From NCBI GenBank assembly GCA_012934845.2, contig WNNJ02000876.1, positions 124,001 through 188,000 on the forward strand: a DNA stretch of 64,000 bases, given 5' to 3'. This DNA comes from Pomphorhynchus laevis (lineage: Eukaryota; Acanthocephala; Palaeacanthocephala; Echinorhynchida; Pomphorhynchidae). The position numbers and the translations under genes were made by a program. The notes below the pieces were generated by a model that saw only the letters and a list, made by a program, of their open reading frames with translations, was not told the DNA's origin and made no database searches. This document shows positions 11,880 to 23,100 of this stretch, piece after piece (position 1 is the stretch's first letter; each line of letters opens with the position of its first letter).

Positions 11880-12745
11880 TAAATCAAAATTATTTAAAGG
11901 TAGGGACATCGATATTTAGACAAATAAAAGTGTTCCAATGGGATGTAATAGTAGCCCAATTATAGCTGACTTATTTTCAAGCTTTATAGAATATGAATTT
12001 GTTCATAGCAATTTAAAAAATAAATCTAAATTATATAAAGATATGAAATATATTTTCGATACACTGATGATATATCCGTATTAAAATCTAATAAGTTTTA
12101 TTCAATAATCAAACAAATTTATCCAGATAGCCTTACTCATAATAAAACTGACATTGGCAATAAAGAAGGTGTATATCTAGATATGAACATTGAATTAACA
12201 TTAACTAAAACTACTATTAATTTATATCGTAAAGATGCATATTTAAATTTACAAGAAACATATTTTTGCATGAGCATTCATGCATACCATATAATATAAA
12301 ATATAATACATTAAATAATGAAATTTTAAGAATTGCAACAATATGTAATGATATTGGCTTTCTTCAAAATCATTTAAATAATTTAATAGATACATATTTT
12401 AAACTAGGTTACTATAAAAATAACATCAAGCAGAAAATAGTAAAATATATAAATCAACACAATAATATAAAGAATAAATTTAAACTCTTAAGTGGCAAAT
12501 TTTTATGGATGGATAATAAATAATATACTTTGCATTAGAATAAGATACTAGCTAGTTATTTCAGAGGAAATACATCATTAGCATGTATTTGGCCCCGCTG
12601 CTATGTTGGGTAGAGGAGTTAGGGGCCGAAACCTGATAGCATAGCAGTTCCTCATGATGCCTATAAAAATAACATCAAACAGAAAATAGTAAAATATATA
12701 AATCAACACAATAATATAAAGAATAAATTTAAACTGTTAGGCGGA
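11880..12745 (+). mobile_element. AT-rich reverse-transcriptase element, most complete 3' part
   Basis: Reading along the plus strand gives [15 protein letters not shown] (11930-11975), a Y.DD catalytic block near 12060, [18 protein letters not shown] and the GFLQNHLNNLIDTYF block (open frame 12266-12523). The structured 3' module follows at 12555-12660 and then a partial repeat of the coding end at 12661-12745. VPMG plus Y.DD with this thumb region suggests a Penelope-like reverse transcriptase, but I do not see a GIY-YIG domain in this family here. The copy is broken in several places. Confidence 0.75.
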
Positions 12746-12899
12746 TATAATAATTAATAATAATTATAATAACTATAATGCAGAATATTGTAAATTATCT
12801 GATCAAACGAGAGAGTGAATCGATTTTTTTATTTCACGATGTGATTAAATGAAAAAGTTTAGAAAAAATGCTAGTTATATGATAATTACCACTTTATTA

Positions 12900-13300
12900 A
12901 AGTTCAAACGATTAGATGCATATTTTAAGCTTGGTTACTTTAAAAATAAAATCAACTAAACATAATAAAATATATATATCAACAAAATATTATTAAAAAT
13001 AAATTTAAACTCGTAAGCGGAAAATTTTTATATTTTTACATTGATATATCAATGCGGATGGATAATAAATATTACACTTTGTATTAGATAATACACTAAA
13101 TAATCAAATTTCATCAGAGGAAATACGTCATTAGCACGTATTTGGGTACCCGTTGCTATGCTGGGTCGATGGATATGGGACGAAACTTGATTACATAGCA
13201 GTTTCTCCTGATGCCCTCTAATCCTTATTCTTATACATCGTATGTTATTTATTAGTCAATTCATTAAAATTGATTTTTATTTTAAATTTCAATTTAATTT
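12900..13300 (+). mobile_element. AT-rich RT family, 3' end copy
   Basis: The coding end is at 12920-13030. The conserved 3' module is at 13085-13230, with ACGTCATTAGCACGT and TAGCAGTTTC pairing segments, ending at TTAGTCAATTCAT. A truncated copy in the same orientation as 11880-12745. Confidence 0.7.
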
Positions 13301-13859
13301 TATTTAAATTTTATTTAGCGTTATATTTTAATTTATAAATAATATAAAATACGTAAATATATTTAGCTGATCTTTTGATTTATACAACGTTTTCTCAAAA
13401 TCGCAAAAAAAGACTATCTATTCTTAAATTTTTCCTCTGAATAAATATTTGCTTGCACCATAAATAAAAATCAATTTTATTTCAAAATTGATTACAATTA
13501 TATCAGATCACACTATTGTTCATACTATTGTCGATAATTATTCAATAGATTAACATTTATAAAACCTAGTTTATAATGGTTCATACTATATATGAATTTG
13601 AGTAATTTTTTTAACCTTCATAGCTGTCGTCGATAAAAATTAAATATACGTTATATAATTTAAAACTTTTATTTTTCATATACCAGCACTTAATCACATA
13701 CAACACACTTTAACCGATAAAGTAGATTAGCATTATTGTAAGGTGATTTGTATCGTATTGGATGTTAGAATAACTTCATGACAAAAACGTTTATTAACAA
13801 AACAATAACAAATCATAAAATTTAGTTAAACAATTTAATTCTTTACCAAAACAATTGTA
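13301..13859 (-). other. 3' flank of the nuclear receptor gene
   Basis: Sequence immediately downstream of the receptor stop codon. It is AT-rich with several minus-strand AATAAA-type hexamers (for example near 13665), so the 3'UTR and poly(A) site probably lie here. No other feature is seen. Confidence 0.4.
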
Positions 13860-14143
13860 CTAATCTGATAATTCAGTTTGTTCAGACGACTCTATGAAAT
13901 TTAACATTTCGGCAAGAAGGCATCCATCCAATTTAAACAATCCCTTTCTTGCGTTTGCTGGCATTGAATGCAATAACTTTCTTATTTCACAACCTAGCAT
14001 TTTTATTTTTGGTAATTTCAATATAATCTGTCCAAATTTATGGGGACAGGATGGATAAAATATGCTATCATATTGTACTAGTGAAGTACTGAGTTTTTCT
14101 TGTAGATCTTCGATTGGCTCAGGCAACGAAATGTCGTAAACGT
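13860..14143 (-). CDS. NR5 receptor, terminal exon (LBD helices 9-12)
   Basis: The acceptor TTTATTTCCAG precedes 14143. Two bases complete the Asp codon begun in the previous exon, giving FDPD-VYDIS across the junction. Visible blocks are [33 protein letters not shown] and LLAEMLN, matching NR5 helices 9, 10/11 and the AF-2 helix 12 (family: LL.EML). The protein continues a further 11 residues to a TAG at 13860-13862. The stretch between helix 11 and AF-2 is longer and more basic than usual. Confidence 0.92.
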
Positions 14144-17100
14144 CTGGAAATAAAAAGTTAATTAATAAATTTTATTTTTAATTTATAAATATAAATATCA
14201 AGTTGTAGAAAAATCATCTTAAATGCCAATACGAAAAATATGTTCACTTGTTTCTTACAGACATCGCCAGAAAAAAATTTACAAAAGTTACACATTACAA
14301 ACAGACAAATTAAAACACAAAAACAATCTCAAATTTAGAAAGGCAATATTACAATAAACAGATAAAGAAATAAGACTTATTGAAGAAGCCTGATTGATTA
14401 GCAAAGATATCATATTTGAAAATATCGGATGTTTTTTCCTTCCATAATCCGGGCTAAATATATGATATTCATTTTGATTTTGATATATTTTCTTATTGAA
14501 TCGTGTGATTTTGGTAAATTAGATGATAGCAAATTAGTCAATAAAATTTATTTTGGTAAATTAGTCAATACTTGTAAGTGAGAGTGTATATAATTGTATA
14601 TATACAATAATATCATATGAATAAATACACAATTTAAGGATCTTGTATATTATCTCCCCCAGAATGACACTTGTGTATTATCTCTCTCAGAAAAAAAAAT
14701 CAAAATTTCGATAAATTAAAAATCTTCTCTACATCATTCCCAGGAACATTGTATCCTTACATTTACTCACTTAGATAAAATTTTAACTCCTTTTTTACAA
14801 CTCGCATCATAGCTTTAGCCCTATACTTTTGCTTACTCCAGTAAGAATCTATATTTTGTGTATGAACCCCACTTATAGGATCTGCAAAATACAGTTTGTG
14901 CTTCACTGTCTCATGCTCATATATATCAGAGTTGATACTTCGATATGCAGGCCACTCGTCACTGTGTATTATAGAGAGGGGGCTACAACTCCATCGATTA
15001 TGGGTATTAAAGTCTCCTTCGTCCTGTTTGAAACGATCTCCATATATACTCGAGCAGGGAAATAAGAAGTATCGACGACCCCAAATATCCATATCTGCTC
15101 ACCAGATGCCCTCCCTCTACCAAACTTTTGTTTATAGCAAAAGCAGGCTTTATCAATCTGGCAAATAATGCTCACGCCACCAGGATTACAGGATTATTGG
15201 TTATTTATGGCACAATAACCTTAAAAACTTTATAAACCTATTAATATCTACAAATATCTAAATCTTCAGATATTGTCTTTTCCTGCTGGCCAACCGCATA
15301 CCTAATATCAGTTCAATGCAATCCGGAGGGAGATATTATAAATTCCAGCAAACAACTGTCACTCTATATAGGCTTTGTGGTTTTATATTTAGTGCAATTA
15401 TTTGATTGACATTTCCACACATTTATTCATGTGCTTATTATATACCACCTGTACCATGGAGTGATCACACAGTAATCGCACACAACTGTTAAAAACTATT
15501 TTTCTGTCTTAAAAAGGATTTTATAAGAATCCTCCTTTGGCAGTTAATTTTGGTGTGATCAACCCTCAACTGGTGGGAACAATTTAATTTAAAAATGAAA
15601 ACAATCGTTTTGATTGCCTACTGAAAGAACAAGAAAATTTAGGTTATACTTTTTTAGTTAGTGTTTTAGTTGCAAAAATACAGATAATTCATGATTATTG
15701 ATTATTATAAATGATTATTGATTATTTCGTGTAGATACAAATTGTTTCTTGATTTATATGGTAAAAACCGAGGTATACACAAACGTTTAATTCGAAGAAA
15801 CTAAATTATATGGCAATTAAATTATAAAACATTGTGACCTTAATTTGAGAATGGATAATATTATAATATAATATATTATTGGGATCTATACAATTAATTA
15901 ATGATTTATTAACTTTATCTTCATTAGTCGGTTTCATATTTTCCTCTTGTGGTTCTTTCAATCCTATCATAATCACTTTACACTACAATCAGCGCACGTA
16001 GACTTAAACAGCAATAAGCTAATACCTACATTTTGTATTTCGGTCATTTTGCTGCTTCTGCTGAACTCTTGATGGCCAAAGTACTGTGTTTTTTATTTGA
16101 CTTATATACAAAATTACACAATTTATAGGTTCTATAGTTGGTATGGGCGGTAAATATTATTCGCAATTCGAATCCACCACACACCAATTTTATTTTGATT
16201 TTTTTCTTTTTCCCTCTTATACGGATGAATTGTTCACCAAACAATAAACCGCAAGCTGTCTTTTTACTATTGTGAATATTTATTGCTTACATGAGCCGTA
16301 TTACTTCACTACTGTATTCCCTCGAAAATAAGACAATGTCATAAATTCAACTTTTCGGAAAATGAAAAATGGCTAAATTGTCTCTAAAATAAGACATAAA
16401 AAAACTTCGAAAATAAGACGAAAAGCTGTTTTTAATCATGAAAAAATCGGAAGTTTTCAATATTTCGTATATTGCTTCACCACTCGAGCTTTGATAAATG
16501 AAACCTGGGGTTTTAAGATCTCTATCATAATAAAGTTTTATGTTCAAGTTATAGAGTCTACTTGCTGCAAAAATTTCTAACTCCGACGCTTTGTTTCCTG
16601 CTATAAGTAAGACATTAATATATTCATCATCATATAGACCTTCTAATTCTTTAATGGAAGGAATATTTAAGGCTATATGATGTCTTACTTCTATGTGCTT
16701 CTCAATGGTATCATAAAGGATTAAAGAAATTATTTTAAAAAAACGAATTTCCATCTTTACCTAAGGCCTTCCAATCTTTGACATCTTGCACATTTTCTTC
16801 CAATATGAAATCACTATTGTTTTTAAAATCCTCAATCTCAAAATGTTCATCACTGAGTAATTGTCTCAAAGGCGCATGAAGTCTGCTCAAATCAAATTCT
16901 GATCCTAATATACCACAAACATCGAAGCTTTTAATCACCATTTCTTTGTCTAACGTATTAATAAAATCCCAACATATATCAGTTACTTGTTTATACGATG
17001 GTCTCTTAATATTGCCGGATTTTGTTCGGTTATCGTCATCTTCAATTGCTTTTGACATCCAGTCATTAATTTTATCTCCGTAGAATTGTTGGAAAGATCT

Positions 17101-20100
17101 GTTTATAGAGACATCGAGCATTTGTAATAACGGCGTCATTCCTTTTGGGACAAAAAGTATATAAACGTTATGTTTTTCGTATTTCTTGTTTATCTTTAGA
17201 TGTGCAGAAAAAGAATCAATTGTTACAAGAGTTGGCTCGTGTGCAAATCTTGTTTCGAATCTGGATAAAATATATTTTTCAAAGAAAGAACAGACGAGAT
17301 CCTTACACCACATGCCCGTCTTATTGACGTCGACGTATATATTTCGATTGGTTGTTGTTGGTATCTTTTTTAAATTTGAGAAAAGGCAATGTCCGCCTAA
17401 TATTTTACCATCTGCAGAGATTATGGGAGTAAAAGTAAATCTCGCATGAGTCGACGATGTCTTTGCTAATTAAACAGATTTTGAACCCTTTACAGTTATT
17501 GTCTTGTTGTTTTCCTGCTCGAAATATCTCGGAACTTGGTCAAAATTAATTATGTTTCTGGGTTTAATTGAGTGTGTCTTTATCAAGTTACGAGCAGCAT
17601 AAATGAAATCTGTGGCCAAAGATTTGGCATTCTCTGGAATAGTTCTACAAGATGTATGTGTACGAGATACAAGATTATGTCTATTCTTAAATTTGTGTAT
17701 AAAGCCGCTTGAGCACTTTAGATCTTGTATATTTAACTTTTGACAAAAACTAACTGCTTTTGCCTGTAGATATTTATCTTTAACTACTAACCCTTTATCA
17801 TTAGAATCAATGATCCAATTAATAAGCTGTGTATCTAATTCTTCACTTTGTGTTTTTCTACCAGATTTGCCAACCTTTCTACATGTCAAAATAGATTTTT
17901 TGGTATCTTGTAGTATGTCTAAAAACTTTTCCTTTTGATCCAGCCAACACTGAAACATCCTTGGTGTGATAGAGTGTTTTCTCGATATTTCTGACTTTGT
18001 CTTGCTCTTCCCGTTTTCATCTAGTTTCTCATAATCCGCAATAACATCTAGCTTGTATTTAATTGTATAACTTTTTCGTTTATAGCTTTCTGTGAAAATC
18101 ATTTGGGGTGAGTAAAAATATTTTTTTATGTAACAAAAATTCTAAAATAAGACAAAAAAATCCCTCTAAAATAAGATAATTTTTGTCTTATTTTAGAGGG
18201 AATGAGATTGTCTTATTTTCGAGGGAAGACAGTAGTCAGTTTCATATTTTCCTCGTGTGGTTCTTTAATTCCCATCAGCACCACAATGCACTACAATCAG
18301 CGTGGGTGGACCTCATCAACAGTGAGTCCACACATGTATTTCATGTTTCGGTCATGCTACTGTTTCTGTTGAACTCCTTGTCGCCGAAATACTGGGTTAT
18401 TATTCATTCCTATACAAATTGTTCACCGGACAGAAAACCATAAGATGTCGTTTTACTATTGTGAATATTCATTGTCTACACGAGCCGTATTACTTCACTG
18501 GTCGATTTTATATTATCCTCGTATGGTTCTTTCAATCCTATCGACAAGACTTCTTTTCGTTGAAATGATGGTTTAACGAAGAATATGACGAAGAATTATA
18601 ACGACTCGGTAAGCAATAAATATATTCACAATAGTATTAACTTAATACTTATCTTCTCCGTTGATATAAGTTCTCAAAGTTGTTAGATAAATGACAAGTT
18701 TATAACATTTTATATATTCGCATGTTTCATAAAGGCATCGTCAGAAATATTCCGGATCGTGGAAGGGAAATCATCAGGTTTGTATCATGAAATATAATAT
18801 ATTTCTATCAAACAACAAACAAAAACACACGATAGCGGAAATTGCCAATCTAAAGATTAAATTTGGGCTAAAGAATATTAAGATACAATTGACAAATTGT
18901 ATTGACTAATTTGCTATCATCTAATTTACCAAAATCACACGATTCAATAAGAAAATATATCAAAATCAAAATGAATATCATATATTTAGCCCGGATTATG
19001 GAAGGAAAAAACATCCGATATTTTCAAATATGATATCGTTGCTAATCAATCAGGCTTCTTCAATAAGTCTTATTTCTTTATCTGTTTATTGTAATATTGC
19101 CTTTCTAAATTTGAGATTGTTTTTGTGTTTTAATTTGTCTGTTTGTAATGTGTAACTTTTGTAAATTTTTTTCTGGCGATGTCTGTAAGAAACAAGTGAA
19201 CATATTTTTCCTATTGGCATTCATGCAAATATCATTTAAATTTAATATTTGTAAAGTACCTGGATCAAACAGAATTATCTGCTTTAGAACGAGATATTCA
19301 GCGTAATCCATGCTGAGTCCACGAAAATCCATAATAAAATCCTTGAATTGTTTTATAAGATTAACAACGGCGATGTCATGAACATCGACAAGATTAACTA
19401 TTTGATTGCTATACTAAAACAAAAATACACGAAATTGTAATACCTTCTTCATTTAATGCTAAACGCTCAAGGCCAAAGCTAATTGATAACGATACAAATA
19501 AAATGCACTAAAATCTAAAATCAATACCAGTCTAGCGAGTAATTATAGATCAAGTATCAAGTTGCAGTATTGCTGAATTCCAAAATATTGTCGAGATAAA
19601 AAACGAGACATGTATTTAATATTATGGCATCATAATTATGTCATAATGTTATTATCGCATCATGTCATATATGTATTATAGCATTGTATTGAATTTATAT
19701 AATAATTTAGTATTTTATGAATTGATATAGTTTATATATGCTATGTTTGAACGAATTACAATATGTCTTTAAAAACATTAGTTGTATGGGTGTAAAGAAT
19801 TTAAATTAATTTATTTGTAAAAAACTTTATTATCATATTCTATTCGAAAGTGAGGTATGTTCAGTTATTACGAATCGTGACACCTGGAGTAGCCCGCTTT
19901 GTTTGTGATATGCATCACCGACCCTACACTAAATTTGCAACTAACATTTTTCCTATATCCAGGAAATGTCATGATTGTGACATCGGCAATCGGTGCAACT
20001 TTTAAGTCGAGAGATGCAGCTGCAAAATCCGAAAAATATCATTTAATCCTTATGCGTGAATTAGATAATTATTTAATACAAAACTTGATACTCGGTGTTT

Positions 20101-23100
20101 AAATTAGTATTCTGTTTAAACAAAAAATACTAATTGCTTACAATTAATAATTATTTATTAATAATTATTAAAAATTATTTTTTCTCTTCTATCATGTAAA
20201 AAATGTAAAATTGTGTATTTTGCATTTATCACTGAATGGTGACAGTAAAGTAAACACATCTCAGAATAAATTATTAATTTTCAATTTTAAGTAATTTATC
20301 CAGTATTAGTTTCGTTGCGAATTTTTGTAATAAGTGTAATTTCGTATAAAAATTAGCTGTTAAGGATTGATATTTTTGCATTTAAAATTATGAACATAAT
20401 AATAAAAATATTATTCAAATATTTATTATTAAAATATTCTTTAATAATAAAAGATATAGTATTATTACATTGTACATCAATCATAGAAAACATTTATTTC
20501 GTGGTGCTGACAATCTGATATGAAATTATTCCACGAAGATATTATTTCCATTTGAGGAAATTAAGAGAACATGAAGTTTTAGTTTGCTTAAATCACCGTC
20601 TAGCCTTTTTCCCCTTCAACCAGTTGTGTGGAGTACAAGCTACAGATGAGTGACAATTAGCTCGAAGAGATAAGTTTGCACTTGCGGCAATCTCATTGTG
20701 GCATTTCTTTCGTGGTGTTGACAACCTGATATGAAATTATTCCATGAAGACAGTATTTCCATTTGAGGAAATTTATTCTATCATTGATGCACAGCAGCAG
20801 TGCATCGTAGTGATGCATTGTATTATCCAGTAGTCAACTAGTGTGTATTTTGTAACACAACGCGCTTGGTGCTTCAGTTCTTAATATAGATGGGTGAATA
20901 TTTGCAGTTGCAAACCCCAATCTTTGCGAGGGAACATTAAATTTTAGTTGGTTTAAATTTCGTCTAGCCTTTCTCCATCTTCAATCCGGTTGCGGGAAGT
21001 ACAAGCTACAGATGAGTGACAATTAGCTCGTGTCATTTGCGACAATTTCACTGTGACATTTATTTCGTGGTTCTAACAACCTGATACGATATATCACTAA
21101 AATTGACATTATGTATTAATTATTAACTATAATTTATTGACAATTAATAATTATCTAATCAATAATTTTTAATAATTTTTGAGTTATCTATAGTTTATAA
21201 CTTGTAGTATTTTTTTTATTGCAAAGGCAGTAAATGTTTTTATTATTAAGAAGGCAGTAGCATCTTTAACATCTCGTTTTTCAATTCGATTAAGTTAGCA
21301 TTAGAGAATAAGTATGTAAAAGACATTATAATAAAAGTGAAGTGACGGAATTTAGGAAATTTAGGATTTCAGTATGATATTTATATTAGAACTATTCACA
21401 CCATTTGATTCATCAATTTATTTTGGATTATTGAATTTTAGTCGCGAAACTCACGATAACTAATGACATATCCGGTAAGTTATCATGATAACACAGCTGT
21501 TTCCAAATAATGTCCAATACAAGGATTTCCACCCAAGACGACTTCAGTAAGCGAATTTGATCATCAATCTAAATAGTATAAAATACATTTTAACGTAGAG
21601 GCTATGCACTTGATGCCATTTTAACGCGCTCCGAATAGGAGCGCGCTAAGTGACCACTCAAGTAACATATTCACAATAATGTTTGTAAATTAGGGGAATA
21701 GTATTGGCAGCAATGGACTATGGATATGTCTAATTCTAACACATTTGTCTTAAAATATAACTCTTCTTTATCCATGTTTTAAATTCGGAATTTTGAAGCA
21801 GGATCAATAAACACATATATTTTTCAAAATCCTTGGAGTGAAATAAGACGTGCCGGAATTTCTTAATTTTATTAAATTGAAAAGTCATAATCAGCTAATG
21901 AAAATTGCATTTATTTTCAATATTTCGACAGAACAAATCTGCATTATCAGAAATATATTATAAATATATCATTGAAATCACTTATATTTTAGTTAGTGAC
22001 TATATATTAATTATCAATTATATGAGTTATATCAACTATATAAATTAATATTATATTAATATTACATCATATTAATATACATGCAAATATTCATATTAAA
22101 TTTAAATTGCAAATGATTAATTAAATGGTATTTAGTTTCAACCATTAAATGCACATATAATAATGATTTATTAAAAATAAACCGGTTTTAATTGAGTTGT
22201 AAATACTTCAAATTTTATTATCCTCAGATATTTTTATGCTTATAAAAATATAAGATATATAAGATATTTTTATACTTACAATACATATAATTTTAAATAT
22301 GAATTAATATTAATTTTAATAATTTTATAATATTTCGATTACAACCGTTACTTTAGAAGGAATATTAAAATTAATATTAGATATATGTATAAAGCTCACT
22401 GAGTAAAAATAAATTATAAAATCTAGATATAAGGCTTTTAGCAACTAATTTATAATTCAAGTTTAATAGCTTCTGTTATCATCAATTCAACAAATTGAGC
22501 GGCGCATCAGTTGACATATTGTAGGTCTACATGAACTATTGGTTAATCTAAAAGTTTTGCATAAAGTTTGGGAATGAAATATCTCTTGTGCCTTAATATT
22601 TTCTTTTAAATTTTCAAATACCGATTGAGTAATAACATTCCCATAATTTGCATTGATCTGTATGCAACAAATATGTTATTGGATGCAGCACATATGAATT
22701 GATTTCCAATCAATAAAATCCATAATTTTATAAAATTATATTAAGTTATATTTTATAAAATTAAAATTGAATGATAATTAAATTATAATTGAATTATATA
22801 ATATTAAAGTATATATAATTATATAAAATAATGAAATTACTTTATAATTTATAATAAAAAGGGATTTATAATTTATAAACAATTTTAACTTATAATTTAT
22901 CTAAAGAGAAATTAATCTAATTTACTCTTAGATTAAGAGAAATACACTTTATTTACTATTACAATTAAATTATGAATAAACGAACGTGTAATTCATTTCT
23001 TAATAAATAATTTTCATTTATAATAATTTTCTAAATAATTTATTAGTAAGCAACTAATTAATTTTCTATTAATTTCGTGAAATTAATTACTTATTATCAA

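Larger units (their letters stand above)
16312..18232 (-). mobile_element. pogo/Tigger-type DNA transposon, 1,921 bp
   Basis: Flanked by a TA target duplication (16310-16311 and 18233-18234). The terminal inverted repeats begin CTGT(A/C)TTCCCTCGAAAA and match over about 27 bp with two mismatches. TA target site, CAGT-type ends and a CENP-B-like helix-turn-helix plus DDE transposase are pogo-superfamily hallmarks. Both ends carry extra copies of the internal motif (C)TC(G/T)AAAATAAGAC. The element encodes a transposase and then an OTU-like domain on the minus strand. It looks recent but is inactive as read. Confidence 0.93.
14144..19259 (-). other. Last receptor intron, 5.1 kb, transposon-filled
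   Basis: Donor GTACTT at 19259 and acceptor CAG at 14144. It contains the 322-bp inverted repeat, a Merlin relic, roughly 0.3-0.4 kb tandem repeats and the pogo-OTU transposon. The arms lie within 40-80 bp of the two splice sites. Confidence 0.85.

Noticed and set aside
12555-12660. Type II hammerhead ribozyme in the RT-family 3' module
   Set aside because: GAAAC precedes CTGATGA with only about 22 nt between them, too little for stems III and I, and two extra C bases separate the stem from GAAA.
19444-19507. Possible 64-bp receptor exon upstream of the helix 6-8 exon
   Set aside because: It would need a 46-nt intron and inserts a hydrophobic stretch. Joining 21455-21568 directly to the strong acceptor at 19414 keeps phase and aligns SNQIVNL with NR5 NGQVFNL.
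19899-20102. Plus-strand 67-codon frame as a host exon
   Set aside because: Good acceptor at 19976 but no partner exon, no recognisable domain, and a length compatible with chance.
22487-22657. 56-codon minus-strand frame after a good acceptor, inside a receptor intron
   Set aside because: At this base composition dozens of frames of this length are expected in the window, no family resemblance was seen, and no in-phase donor joins it to the neighbouring exons except by cutting it to 12 codons.
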